From Granulicella mallensis MP5ACTX8 (GTDB lineage: Bacteria > Acidobacteriota > Terriglobia > Terriglobales > Acidobacteriaceae), in the NCBI RefSeq assembly GCF_000178955.2, contig NC_016631.1, forward strand, positions 2,170,001 to 2,234,000: a stretch of 64,000 nucleotides of DNA, in the 5' to 3' direction. Positions 54,076 to 63,300 of the stretch are shown here, piece by piece (position 1 is the stretch's first letter; each line of letters begins with the position of its first letter). Under the pieces are notes generated by a model, which saw only the letters and a list, made by a program, of their open reading frames with translations, searched no databases and had not been told where the DNA came from. Position numbers and translations under genes: made by a program.

Positions 54076-55947
54076 ATGAGGCGCATCTGGCGGCTCCTTC
54101 GTTATCTACAGAAATATGCGCTGTATTCGGTGACGTCGGTTCTGCTGATGGCTGTGGTTGGTGCGCTTGCCGCGTTCCGCATTTTGCTCATCAAGCCGAT
54201 CTTCGATAACGTCCTGCGCCCGGATGCGCCACCGGCGTTGGTGTTGCTCTTCCATATTCCTCACACCAGCATCACTGTTAACCTGCAGCACTTCGTCCCC
54301 AGTCACTTTCGTAACGCCTGGACGGTAGTGGCAGTAGCGTTGGTGGGCTCGGCCATCATCAAATCGATCTGCGACTATCTGGGTACGGTGCTGGCGAACA
54401 AGGCCGGCTTCGGCATGATTACCGATATACGCAACGACCTGTACGACTCGGTGCTGCGGCGCTCCACGGCCTTCTTTCAACGGCATTCCACTGGTGCTCT
54501 CATCTCCACGCTCATCAGTGACGTTGAACGTGTGCAGGCTGCCATGGCTACGGTGATGAGCGACTTTCTGCAACAGATCTTCACTCTGGTGTTCATGATC
54601 GGCGCGGTGATCCTTACAGGCGGACGTATGGCCTGGGTGCTTCTGCTGTTTGTGCCCGTCATCGTGTCCTCGGCGCGACGCATCGGCCGCAGTGTTCGCA
54701 AAACGACGCGCCGAGGCCAGGACAAATTAGCCGAGATTCAGAACATTGTCCACGAGACCATCACAGGCAATGGCATTGTGAAGGCGTTTGGCATGGAGTT
54801 GTGGGAGATGAACCGCTTCCGCAAAGCAGCGGACAGGCTGCTCACAGCCAACATGCGGTCGGTTGCGATACAGTCTATCTCCTCGCCGTTGATGGATGCC
54901 CTGGGGGCGGTCGCCATCGCGTTGTTGCTGCTCTTTGGACGGGATCGCATCATGCATCACGGCATGAGCGCCGGATCGTTCGTTGCCTTCCTGATCGCGA
55001 CCTTCACACTTTACGATCCGGTGCGAAAGATGCCGGTCTACTACAACAACTTCCAGCAGGCGGTCGGCGCCAGCCAGGAGATCTTCAAGTTCATCGACGA
55101 GCAGGATGAAGTTCTTGAGCGCAAGAAAGCGATTACACTCAAGAGCTTTGGCGGGCTGATCGAATTTCGTGACGTGCGTTTCGGCTATGAGCGCGCCGGG
55201 GTGGCGAAGGAGGTGCTGCATGGCATCTCGCTAACTGTTCGCCGTGGTGAGGTCGTGGCGCTGGTGGGCCCGAGCGGGGCGGGGAAGTCGACGCTGGTAA
55301 ATCTGCTGCCACGTTTTTTCGATGTGACAGGCGGTACGATTTTGCTGGATGAGCACGATGTTCGCGATCTTACGATTGCCTCGTTGCGGGCGCAGATCGG
55401 CAAGGTCACGCAGGAGACGGTGCTCTTCAACGACACGGTGCGAAACAACATCGCCTATGGACGCCCCGATGTTTCCATGGAGAAGATCGAGGCTGCGGCA
55501 AAGGCTGCACTGGCTCACGACTTCATCCTGCGTATGTCGGATGGCTACGACACGATGATTGGCGAACGCGGTGCGCGGCTCTCTGGTGGGGAGCGGCAGA
55601 GGATCGCCATTGCGCGCGCTATCCTCAAGGACGCGCCGATCCTCATTCTCGACGAGGCGACCTCTGCGCTCGATACGGAGAGCGAAGTCGCGGTGCAGGC
55701 CGCGCTGGCGAACCTGATGCAGGGCCGGACGGTGTTGGTGATCGCACATCGGCTCTCGACTGTACGCAGGGCCGATCGCATTGCGGTGATCGAGCGAGGA
55801 AGCGTGACCGAGCTGGGATCTCACGATGAACTGGTGGAGCTTGGTGGCATGTACAGTCGGCTCTATAAATTGCAGTTTGGGCAGGACGATCTTCTGGAGG
55901 CTGACCTGGGCGAGGTCGTTGCGGCTGAGGGTGAGGGTGTGGTCTGA
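54076..55947 (+). CDS. MsbA-like ABC exporter (fused TMD-NBD)
   Basis: A 623-residue half-transporter that dimerises in the inner membrane, probably flipping lipid A or another lipid. Six TM segments lie in residues about 15-320, with the intracellular loop region RRGQDKLAEIQNIVHETITGNGIVKAF. The NBD has Walker A VGPSGAGKSTLVNLLPRFFDV, Q-loop VTQETVLFNDTV, signature LSGGERQRIAIARAIL, Walker B ILILDEATSALDTESE and H-loop IAHRLSTV. The start ATG has TAGGAG seven bases upstream. It has the MsbA length and architecture, but substrate cannot be proved. It is downstream of rapZ and upstream of gmk on the same strand. Confidence 0.9.
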   Translation: MRRIWRLLRYLQKYALYSVTSVLLMAVVGALAAFRILLIKPIFDNVLRPDAPPALVLLFHIPHTSITVNLQHFVPSHFRNAWTVVAVALVGSAIIKSICDYLGTVLANKAGFGMITDIRNDLYDSVLRRSTAFFQRHSTGALISTLISDVERVQAAMATVMSDFLQQIFTLVFMIGAVILTGGRMAWVLLLFVPVIVSSARRIGRSVRKTTRRGQDKLAEIQNIVHETITGNGIVKAFGMELWEMNRFRKAADRLLTANMRSVAIQSISSPLMDALGAVAIALLLLFGRDRIMHHGMSAGSFVAFLIATFTLYDPVRKMPVYYNNFQQAVGASQEIFKFIDEQDEVLERKKAITLKSFGGLIEFRDVRFGYERAGVAKEVLHGISLTVRRGEVVALVGPSGAGKSTLVNLLPRFFDVTGGTILLDEHDVRDLTIASLRAQIGKVTQETVLFNDTVRNNIAYGRPDVSMEKIEAAAKAALAHDFILRMSDGYDTMIGERGARLSGGERQRIAIARAILKDAPILILDEATSALDTESEVAVQAALANLMQGRTVLVIAHRLSTVRRADRIAVIERGSVTELGSHDELVELGGMYSRLYKLQFGQDDLLEADLGEVVAAEGEGVV

Positions 55948-56077
55948 AGGCCACGGCTCCCTCCGTCTCCGCGACGCTAAAGCGTCACGGAACGCGCTTC
56001 GCGCTGTATAACTTTGTTCGGCGATGAGCTAACGTCGGAACGCTCGAACCGGTACACTGTCAGGAGAACTTAGACCC

Positions 56078-56779
56078 ATGGCTGGCAGGCTTGTTATCGA
56101 TATGGCTGGTATTCTCTTTATCATTTCGGCGCCTAGCGGCTCGGGCAAGTCCACCCTCGTATCCGAGGTTCGGCGGCTTGTCGAAGGTCTCGAGTTCTCC
56201 ATCTCCTACACCACGCGCCAGCCGCGCGGGTCCGAGGAGAATGGCAAGGAATACTGGTTCACGAATCATGCCGAGTTTGAACGCATGATCGACGCGGGCG
56301 AGTTTCTTGAGTGGGCCAAGGTCTTCGGCAGCAACTACTACGGCACGGCGGTCTCCGCGCTCGAACATGCCCGTACCCACGGACACGATCTGCTGCTCGA
56401 TATCGATGTGCAGGGAGCGCTCCAGGTGATGAAGAAGGTGCCGGAGGCGGTCTCGATCTTTATTCTTCCTCCCAGCCCTCAGGTTCTGGAGATGCGTCTG
56501 CGCAATCGCAGCCAGGCTGAAGGTGTTACCGATGAAGCTGTCATTGAAGAGCGCCTTTCGCAGGCCCGTAATGAACTTCGGCATCTGTCGGACTACAAGT
56601 ACGCGCTGATTAACGATCAACTGGACCAGGCGGCGTCCGAGATGCGTGCCATCGTGCTCCACCAGCGTGGCGAAGAGGGCGAGGTGGCGGAGACGGCGGC
56701 ACGATGTCTGACCTCTGCGCACTCGGCCAGGTTGGACGCCGCGCTGACGAGCTTTCAGGTTTCGACGGCGATTGTGTAA
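56078..56779 (+). CDS. gmk: Guanylate kinase
   Basis: Phosphorylates GMP to GDP with ATP. The 233-residue protein has Walker A ISAPSGSGKSTLVSEVRR, SISYTTRQPRGSEENGKEYWF (GMP-binding), FLEWAKVFGSNYYGT, the DIDVQGALQV motif and FILPPSPQVLEMRLRNR. The ATG at 56078 (AGGAGA ten bases upstream) gives an extra MAGRLVID before the conserved start; an ATG at 56102 is closer to the family start. The C-terminal 30 residues run past typical Gmk. It is followed by rpoZ 66 bases later, a widespread arrangement. Confidence 0.96.
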   Translation: MAGRLVIDMAGILFIISAPSGSGKSTLVSEVRRLVEGLEFSISYTTRQPRGSEENGKEYWFTNHAEFERMIDAGEFLEWAKVFGSNYYGTAVSALEHARTHGHDLLLDIDVQGALQVMKKVPEAVSIFILPPSPQVLEMRLRNRSQAEGVTDEAVIEERLSQARNELRHLSDYKYALINDQLDQAASEMRAIVLHQRGEEGEVAETAARCLTSAHSARLDAALTSFQVSTAIV

Positions 56780-56845
56780 GGTCTTCACCACCACACAATC
56801 GTGTTCGGAGCGTAAGATAACTGCATCCCCCCGGAGGTCCTCGTT

Positions 56846-57052
56846 ATGGCTGCAAATGATGATCTGTTTCAGAACAAGTACAGCCTTGTGAAGGGCGCTG
56901 CACGTCGCGCTCGTCAACTGCAATCCGGTGCGCCGCCGCTCGGCGTTTCAACCTCGATGAAGGCCTGCCGCGTGGCGCAGGACGAGGTCCGAGCAGGCAA
57001 GGTCACCTACAGCGTCATGGCGAAGAAACCCACTCCTCCGACGGTACTATAG
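56846..57052 (+). CDS. rpoZ: DNA-directed RNA polymerase omega subunit
   Basis: A 68-residue subunit that stabilises RNA polymerase and binds ppGpp in some bacteria. The segment KYSLVKGAARRARQLQ with a later MKACRVAQDEVRAGKVTYSV matches the omega fold. GGAGG precedes the ATG by eight bases. Its downstream neighbour starts seven bases after its stop, so the two are co-transcribed. Confidence 0.93.
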   Translation: MAANDDLFQNKYSLVKGAARRARQLQSGAPPLGVSTSMKACRVAQDEVRAGKVTYSVMAKKPTPPTVL

Positions 57053-57058
57053 AGAGGA

Positions 57059-58057
57059 ATGAGTCTTACTCCGCAGCAGCATCTCCGCGCCTATGTCGAC
57101 TACCTGCGCGACCTCGGCATCTACGACCTTTATCGCCGCGAAAACCCTGCGACACTCTTGCCTGAATCGGTGCGTGAAGCCTTTGCCGCCGAGGCAAAGC
57201 GTGTGGCCGCGCCTGCACAAGCGCCGGTAAGACCTGCGACGCCTGTGCCGCGCAGCGTTCCTGCTGCGGTGCCACCGCGCGCTCCGGTGGCACCTCCCGT
57301 GCCATCTCCTGTACCAAGGCCGCCAGTTCCAGCCAGGGCCACCGAACAGCCTCCCGTGGCGTCTTATTTTGACTCAGAGCCTTCGCCGCTCAATCTTCCG
57401 CCGGAGCTCGCAGTCCCTATGCCGAAACCTGTTTCCTTCGATCAGCTTGCGCCGTTGCCCACGCAGATTCTTCCCGCTGCCGAACGGCCTGCGGCACTCG
57501 AAGCCATACGTGCCGATATCGGCGACTGCACACGCTGCCCGCTGGCCTATGCCGGCCGCCATACCATCGTCTTCGCGGATGGCGACCCCAATGCGAAGCT
57601 GATGTTCGTCGGGGAAGGCCCTGGGGCCGATGAGGATGCCAGCGGTCTCCCGTTCGTGGGCAAGGCAGGGCAGTTGCTCAACAACATGATCAAGGCGATG
57701 GGGCTTCAACGCGAAGAGGTCTATATCGCGAACATTGTTAAATGCCGCCCGCCGGGGAACCGGACGCCCGAACCGATCGAAGCCAATACCTGCTCGCAGT
57801 TTCTGCTGCGCCAGATCGACATTGTGCGGCCGCAGGTGATTGTGGCGCTGGGCGGCACGGCTGCGACCTATTTGCTGGGGGTGAAGCAATCGCTCAGCTC
57901 ACTGCGTGGGCGCTGGCACAGTACTCGCGGCTCGAAGCTGGTGGTTACGTATCACCCGGCCTTTCTGCTGCGCGATCCGCGCCAGAAGGGCGAGGCCTGG
58001 AAAGATCTGCAGATGGTGATGGCGGAGATGGGCCTGAAGCCTGCGGCGAAGGCGTAG
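57059..58057 (+). CDS. Type-4 (iron-sulphur) uracil-DNA glycosylase
   Basis: Removes uracil from DNA using a family-4/5 fold with a [4Fe-4S] cluster. Of 332 residues the first 45 form a short helical segment, residues about 50-120 are a Pro/Ala-rich linker, and the glycosylase domain follows. Cluster cysteines are C157, C160 (CTRCPL), C229 (VKCRPPGNR) and C245. The catalytic-type motif is FVGEGPGADED and the DNA-contact motif HPAFLLR. The start at 57059 has GAGAGG only two bases upstream, so translation is probably coupled to rpoZ, whose stop is seven bases away. It is the last gene of the co-directional block. Confidence 0.93.
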   Translation: MSLTPQQHLRAYVDYLRDLGIYDLYRRENPATLLPESVREAFAAEAKRVAAPAQAPVRPATPVPRSVPAAVPPRAPVAPPVPSPVPRPPVPARATEQPPVASYFDSEPSPLNLPPELAVPMPKPVSFDQLAPLPTQILPAAERPAALEAIRADIGDCTRCPLAYAGRHTIVFADGDPNAKLMFVGEGPGADEDASGLPFVGKAGQLLNNMIKAMGLQREEVYIANIVKCRPPGNRTPEPIEANTCSQFLLRQIDIVRPQVIVALGGTAATYLLGVKQSLSSLRGRWHSTRGSKLVVTYHPAFLLRDPRQKGEAWKDLQMVMAEMGLKPAAKA

Positions 58058-58100
58058 TTAGACCGTATTACTTTAGGGATTACTTGCCCCTACAGGACTG

Positions 58101-58324
58101 GGTGCCCCATTCTCGACGCGCAGTATTATGCGCGGCAGGGTGGGGTATGGACGCAAAGCGGGCCACAAACATTGGAATCGCGCTCTGCGTCAGGGGTATC
58201 GTGCGAAGCACGACTGTTTCTGCATGGAAGTGGAGATCTTGCCTCGACGGAAGAGAGCGGTCGTTTGCTACCGCAAACGATACCCCACCCTGCCGCGATA
58301 AAGCCGCATCGAGGATGGGGCACC
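58101..58324. repeat. Long nested palindrome between UDG and the DUF2076-like gene
   Basis: The left arm (58101-58148, GGTGCCCCATTCTCGACGCG through CGGCAGGGTGGGGTAT) matches the inverse of the right arm (58280-58324, ATACCCCACCCTGCCGCG through ATGGGGCACC). The arms are about 45 bases with some mismatches and small indels. The 130-base middle holds a further GTGCGAAGCAC hairpin. This is a different sequence family from the AAAAGC-tailed repeats. Convergent genes flank it. No coding region seen. Confidence 0.7.
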
Positions 58325-58350
58325 TGGTTGTAGCCGGTTCTTAGTTCGCG

Positions 58351-59280
58351 TTAGTACCCGTTATCGTCGCTCGAACTGCTGTCGTCGGTCGAATCGTAAT
58401 CGTCGTTGCTGGAATCATCGTCTCCGCTGTCGTCAAAATCATCCTTGTCGTCTTTGGAATCGTCATCCTTGTCCGTGTCGGCAAATTTAGAGACGCCGGA
58501 GTCCCGGTCCTTGCCGTCATCGCGGCTGGCATCGTGGTCCGGGTTGTAGAAGCTGCTGTCATCATGGCTGGAGGAAGCTTCGTGATGATGCTCCCCGCCT
58601 TCGCCTTCTCCGTAGTAGTTGTTGACGACCTCAGTGGGACGCCCCTCGCTGAAGCCATGCCCCTCGTGGCCTTCGCCGAAGCCGCGAAAGAGCGACTCTA
58701 TGCCCTGGAACGCGACCTCTCCCGCAGCGACGCCGGCGGCTGTCTGCATGGCGCTGCGAAGGAAGCCGCCACCGCCGCCCATCGGAGATCCTCCCATCGG
58801 CGCGCCATAACCCATGGGTTGGCCATAGGCAGGCGGTTGCGGGTAGCCTTGCGGTGGGTAGCCCTGTGGAGGATAGGGCGGATACGCTGCCTCTGCATAC
58901 GGTGGATAGCCTGGGTTGTTCACAGGCTGATAGGGAGTGGACGAAGCAGGATAGCCAGGTGCCTGGCCGGGCTGCGGCTGCTCATGCGATCCGCCGCCGA
59001 ACAGGTTGCCAAGAAAACTTCCGCCGGACTTCGCAGGAGGAGGTGGCGGCGGCTGACGTAGTTCATCGAGCTCGGCCTGCATGTCCTGTAGCTGCTGCTG
59101 GGCCTGCTCCAGACCGTACTTCTGCACGAGCACGGTCTGCGCGAGTACGTAAACGGCATCGGGATAGCCTGCGAGCCCCTGCTGGAGCCGCTTCTCTGCG
59201 TCGGTGTCCTTCTCGGCGAGCTGCGTGCTGCGAATTCTCTGGACCAACTCGTCGATCATCTGCTGTTCTTGCACTGTCAC
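58351..59280 (-). CDS. DUF2076-like protein with Pro/Gly and Asp/Ser low-complexity tail
   Basis: A 309-residue protein. The first 90 residues are helical (MTVQEQQMIDELVQRIRSTQ... with EQAQQQLQDMQAELDELRQP coiled coil) and resemble the DUF2076 family, small periplasmic or cytosolic proteins of unknown role. A Pro/Tyr/Gly-rich linker (PPYPPQGYPPQGYPQPPAYG) and a conserved RSAMQTAAGVAAGEVAFQGIESLF helix follow. The acidic tail is almost only Asp/Ser. GTG at 59278-59280 with AAGGAG seven bases upstream is the start; the frame is open to 59355 without support. The family is commonly encoded alone. Function unknown. Confidence 0.75.
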   Translation of the reverse strand: MTVQEQQMIDELVQRIRSTQLAEKDTDAEKRLQQGLAGYPDAVYVLAQTVLVQKYGLEQAQQQLQDMQAELDELRQPPPPPPAKSGGSFLGNLFGGGSHEQPQPGQAPGYPASSTPYQPVNNPGYPPYAEAAYPPYPPQGYPPQGYPQPPAYGQPMGYGAPMGGSPMGGGGGFLRSAMQTAAGVAAGEVAFQGIESLFRGFGEGHEGHGFSEGRPTEVVNNYYGEGEGGEHHHEASSSHDDSSFYNPDHDASRDDGKDRDSGVSKFADTDKDDDSKDDKDDFDDSGDDDSSNDDYDSTDDSSSSDDNGY

Positions 59281-59383
59281 GGGGCTACTCCTTGGTGCTG
59301 CTAAGGTTACGATGCGTTCTAGAGCCAATACGCACATTTCGTGCCGGTGGTTCATTGGTTCGACGTGCCGGGCAGAAAAGCGT

Positions 59384-59413
59384 TTGGAGCGTGCTGGTCT
59401 CTCCTGCTAAACT
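59384..59413 (+). promoter_or_regulatory. Candidate promoter for tRNA-Ala
   Basis: TTGGAG (59384-59389) and TAAACT (59408-59413) lie 18 bases apart, and the -10 is preceded by TGC, an extended-type feature. The tRNA starts about 54 bases further on, leaving a plausible 5' leader. Confidence 0.35.
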
Positions 59414-59466
59414 ACACAACGAAGCAGTTTGGATGCCACCACCTGGTGTGCGCCGCTCTGTGATGT

Positions 59467-59542
59467 GGGGCTGTAGCTCAGTTGGGAGAGCGCCTCGTTC
59501 GCAACGAGGAGGTCAGCGGTTCGATCCCGCTCAGCTCCACCA
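59467..59542 (+). tRNA. tRNA-Ala (anticodon CGC)
   Basis: A 76-base cloverleaf: acceptor GGGGCTG pairs with CAGCTCC (one G-U), D arm GCTCAGTTGGGAGAGC, anticodon stem CCTCG/CGAGG with loop TTCGCAA (anticodon CGC), variable loop, T arm AGCGG-TTCGATC-CCGCT. The genomic 3' CCA is encoded. A truncated integrase lies 77 bases beyond its 3' end. Confidence 0.97.
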
Positions 59543-59618
59543 TTAAAATCAAGCAGTTAGCTTGAAAATCTGGGAACAATAAGAAAGCCCAGAGCCGCGA
59601 AGGAACAATAAAGGAACA

Positions 59619-60117
59619 TTAGGCGATTTTTGCCTGCGGAAGTACAAGCGAAGCTACCCTTTCTCCAGCATTCCTCTTCTCATTCCCTACAGTCTGTGCG
59701 TATGTGCCTAGCGTCATCTCCGGTGTGTAGTGCCGCGTCAGCTCCATGCTCACACGAAGACTTGCTCCGCTGGATAAGAGTAGGGAAACATAGCTGCGTC
59801 GTAAGGAATGCCGCCCTAGCTTAGACTTCGTGATCTTCGCGCGTTCGATTGCTGGAACTACGTTCCTACGCCAGAGCGTTCCAGGCCAGAGTGGCTGCTT
59901 GCCGAAGTGGAACTCCGATGCAAACACCCAATCGTCTTTATCCGAATAGGAAGTTTGCTCGTGCCAAGCCTTGAGAGCTTCCAAGGCTTGCGGCGGGATG
60001 GGCAAAGGGCGGCGTGAGGAATCCGTTTTGGGTGGCCCCTCAACACCATCGACGTAGGAGCGCCGAACGTCAAGAATCTCAGGCCAACCAAAAGACCTGA
60101 AGAAGGCGAAGGCTGCT
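59619..60117 (-). pseudogene. Truncated tyrosine recombinase/phage integrase (C-terminal part)
   Basis: About 165 codons on the minus strand encode the catalytic half of a tyrosine recombinase: WPEILDVRRSYVDG, GPPKTDSSRRPLPIPPQALEAL, the HxxR box in GRHSLRRSY and the Tyr nucleophile in TLGTYAQ. No N-terminal arm-binding or core-binding domain is present, and the frame is closed by a stop at 60118-60120 just where the first catalytic-arginine block should begin. No good start exists; the TTG at 60003-60005 opens a 128-codon ORF inside the domain. It is next to the 3' end of tRNA-Ala, a classic attachment site, and is probably the relic of an integrated element. Confidence 0.8.
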
Positions 60118-60138
60118 TAGCCTTCACCCCTTCCTTCG

Positions 60139-60173
60139 ATGGAGCCTGCGAACCCGCAGGCTCCATTCTTTTG
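60139..60173. terminator. Hairpin with T-run past the integrase relic
   Basis: ATGGAGCCTGCG (60139-60150) and CGCAGGCTCCAT (60155-60166) form a 12-bp perfect stem, followed by TCTTTT. Confidence 0.6.
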
Positions 60174-60280
60174 CCCGTCCTTCCCGCCCGGGGGTGTTGC
60201 TCTTGCCATGCAGGAGCAAGCTATCCCCTTCCACCCGACGGGCTTGGCTTGCGCTGAGTGCTTGCCTTCATCAGTGGATT

Positions 60281-60323
60281 CTGAACTTCTTGCTCTCGTC
60301 AGCGACGAGAGTAAGAAGTTCAG
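60281..60323. terminator. 20-bp stem-loop downstream of the sedolisin gene
   Basis: CTGAACTTCTTGCTCTCGTC pairs with GACGAGAGTAAGAAGTTCAG (one G-T pair), three-base loop AGC. It lies 57 bases past the sedolisin stop on the minus strand. The rest of 60174-60379 holds no gene I can support. Confidence 0.65.
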
Positions 60324-60379
60324 GAGAGCATTCGGAAGATGAAGAAAGCGGTTGTGCTTATTATCGACAAGAGTTCGGG

Positions 60380-63300
60380 CTACTGAATCGTTACCGCGAC
60401 CTGCGCACTGCTTGTGTCTCCCACGCTATCGGCTACGGCCACGGTGATCGTATTGGTGAACGTAACGTCTACACTGCCCACAGAAGAGGTTGAGGCAGCA
60501 TAGGTTGCGTCTCCTCCATAAGCTGCGGTGACACTCTGGACACCGATCGGCAGTGAGCTGGTGGAGAGGGTTGCAGAACCCGAAGCAAGGCTTGCAGTGC
60601 CGAGCGATGTGCCACCCGATGAAAAGGTAATGCCGCCTGTTGGTGTCCCCGTGCCTGAACCTGGCGTCACCTTCGCCGTCAGCGACAGTGGTGAGTTGAA
60701 GGCAGGTGTCGTGGAGGAGAGAGATACCGCCGTGCTGGTAGCGATCAAGGCTGGTGTGCTGCTTCCCGAGTTTGAGCCGTTATTACCGGAGCACCCACTT
60801 GTGAGGGAGAGCGAGAGCAGGGCCGCTATCATCAGCACCGTGAGATTGAACCGGCGTCGTCGGGGCAACAGGAGGATCAATAGTCCGGAAAGACTCACGA
60901 TGGTCCCGGCACCCAGCCACTGACTGCTGTGTGTGGCCATTGCTGCCACTGGACTCGACTTTACGATCAACGGGGTGGCAGCCTGCAGCGTCAGAGTAGA
61001 GGTGACCGAGCCACCATTGGCGGCAACCGGCGTGCTGAACGTGCATGCCAATCCAGCCGGTAGTGTTGCAGGACAGGAGAACGATAACGATATGGGGTTG
61101 AGAGTTGCAGCGCCCTTAGGTGTGACCGTAACTGCCACGCTGCCGGTTGCGTTTGGAGCGAGTGTCAGAGTGGCAGGATTGATCGTTGCTGTAAACGGTG
61201 CAGCCAGGGTGACAGCAGGTGCGGAGACGTTGGAGGCGGCATAGTTGGAGTCTCCGGAGTAACTAACTGTGATGCTGTTCACGCCGGATTGCAACTGGCT
61301 GGACGATGCCGTGACATAAGCCGTGGCGGAGGGCATTGTTGTGGAAGCACCGGGAGTTAGAATCCTGGAACCTAATACCGCCCCCGTGGTGGCATTGGTG
61401 AACGTGGCGGTGCCGGTAGGGCTGACTCCGCCGCTGACCGCGGGAAGAGAGAGGGTGAAGGTTACGTATTGTCCTGTCTCTATCTTCGTTTCGCTGTCAG
61501 TGACGGACGCGCCGCTCGCAGTGGCCTGAGTGATGGTGACGGGCAGGCCATTGGATTGGCTGGGAGCAAAGGTCGCATCGCCTGCATAGTTGGTAAATAG
61601 CTGATAGGTGCCAACGGGAAGTTGTGTCGCGGGGATCGTTGCTTTTCCGCTGGCAAGTGTCGCTTCGGCTACGGAGTTACTGTTGAGAACGGTGCTGTTC
61701 GTCGTAACGCCTACATCTCCGCCGGGTGTGCCGGTGGCTGGTGCTACCGGTGTGACCGTTATATCCAGATTGATAGCGGTTCCGTACGGCACCGTGGTCG
61801 GGCTGCTGGACGTAACGGCAACGCTGGTTGGAAGGAACGTCGTCGCGGCGCTGCTCCATCCGTTCACCAGGTTCGCGGCATTGACGGAGCCCAGGCCGGT
61901 CGCGAGGTCGTATCCGGCTCCAGCGTTGTAGCCCGGCAGGATACCGATGTTATCTGTCGCTACAGCCGGAGTGCAGTCTGGCGATCCTTTGAGGCAGGGA
62001 ACAGCGTTACTTCCCGTGGTGATGTCGTAAAACAGGCAGGCATTTCCCGTTGCAGCCGTGGACGAGCTGCAGGCAGCCGCGTTGCCGCTGTTCGCGTACT
62101 GGGTGGAGGCCAGCTTATACAGCACGTAATTCACGTTGCCCTGTTGCGAAGCTGTCTTCTGTTGTACGAGCGCCAGCATGCCGGCGAAGATCGGGCTGGC
62201 GAAAGATGTTCCGCCCGCCCCTTCAAGCTCATTGTTCACATCGCAGGTTCCAGTGGAGGTGGCATCGGATTGGCAGTAAACATAGAGGCTGCCCCACAAT
62301 CCGTTTCCGGCCATGAGCGAGACGTCCGGCAGGTCGCGGACACCATCGCCCGGAATGCCCATCACGCCGCTCTGCCAGGCTGGCTTTGGATAGCCACCGG
62401 AACAAGGGGCTGTGGTGCTTGTGCCTACAATCGTGCAGTTGCTGGCACCGCCTGAACCGCCGATGGTGTCGAGGAAGGAATCGAACTCGTTGACATCGTT
62501 GCAGACTGCTTCAGAGGTGGCATCGGTTCCTCCATTGGCCTGCAGGGCTGCCAGAACTTCAGGGCTCGCGCAGCTGTTATTCCAGGGCGACTCTGGAATA
62601 TAGGACTTGGCCGATTGCAGGGTGTTTGGGGCATTGGTGGAGTTCCAATACTGGCTCGGATTATTGAAACTGGCTGGGAAGTCCGTGCCTCCTACAGCCA
62701 CGTTATAAGGGGTGGAGGCGATGCCGCTTACGCTCAAGCCTTTTACGGCATATTCTTCACCATCGTCGCAGACGGACGATCCTGAATCGCCGGCGGCGGC
62801 CAGTACGGTAATTCCCTGGGCGGCTGCCTGCTCCCAGATCAGGGAGTAGTACTGGTTGCCTGATGTTCCCAGATCCAATTCGCAGGCTCCATAGCTCACG
62901 TTAAGAATCGAAGCCAGATTGTTGTTGATGATGTAAGCCGCTGCCCCATCAATACCGCCGGACATCGCGGTGTTTGCTGCTACGACCAGGTCGATGGTGG
63001 CGTTCCTGGCGACGGCTCCGGCCCATTCCACATCCAGGTCGGCTTCGGATTCAACACCTCCACCAAGGAGACCTGGATTGGGACCGTAATAGATAAGGTT
63101 GAGCTTTTTGGGTGGTAGGCCGAAGGTCGTTCTGAAGTAATCCACGTCGGCGGGATTGATATCCGACTCGCTGACGATGGCAATGGTCTGGTTCGTGCCA
63201 TCGATGCCTGCATTCCATAAAGGCAGCACGTTGTAGATGGTCGCGAGATCGTAAGGCCCGAGCGCCGTGAGATTTTGTCCCTGGCTTGTTGTTGTGAATT

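Noticed and set aside
59858..60166. 102-codon ORF overlapping the integrase relic
   Set aside because: It lies in another frame over recombinase-like sequence and has no protein-like features.
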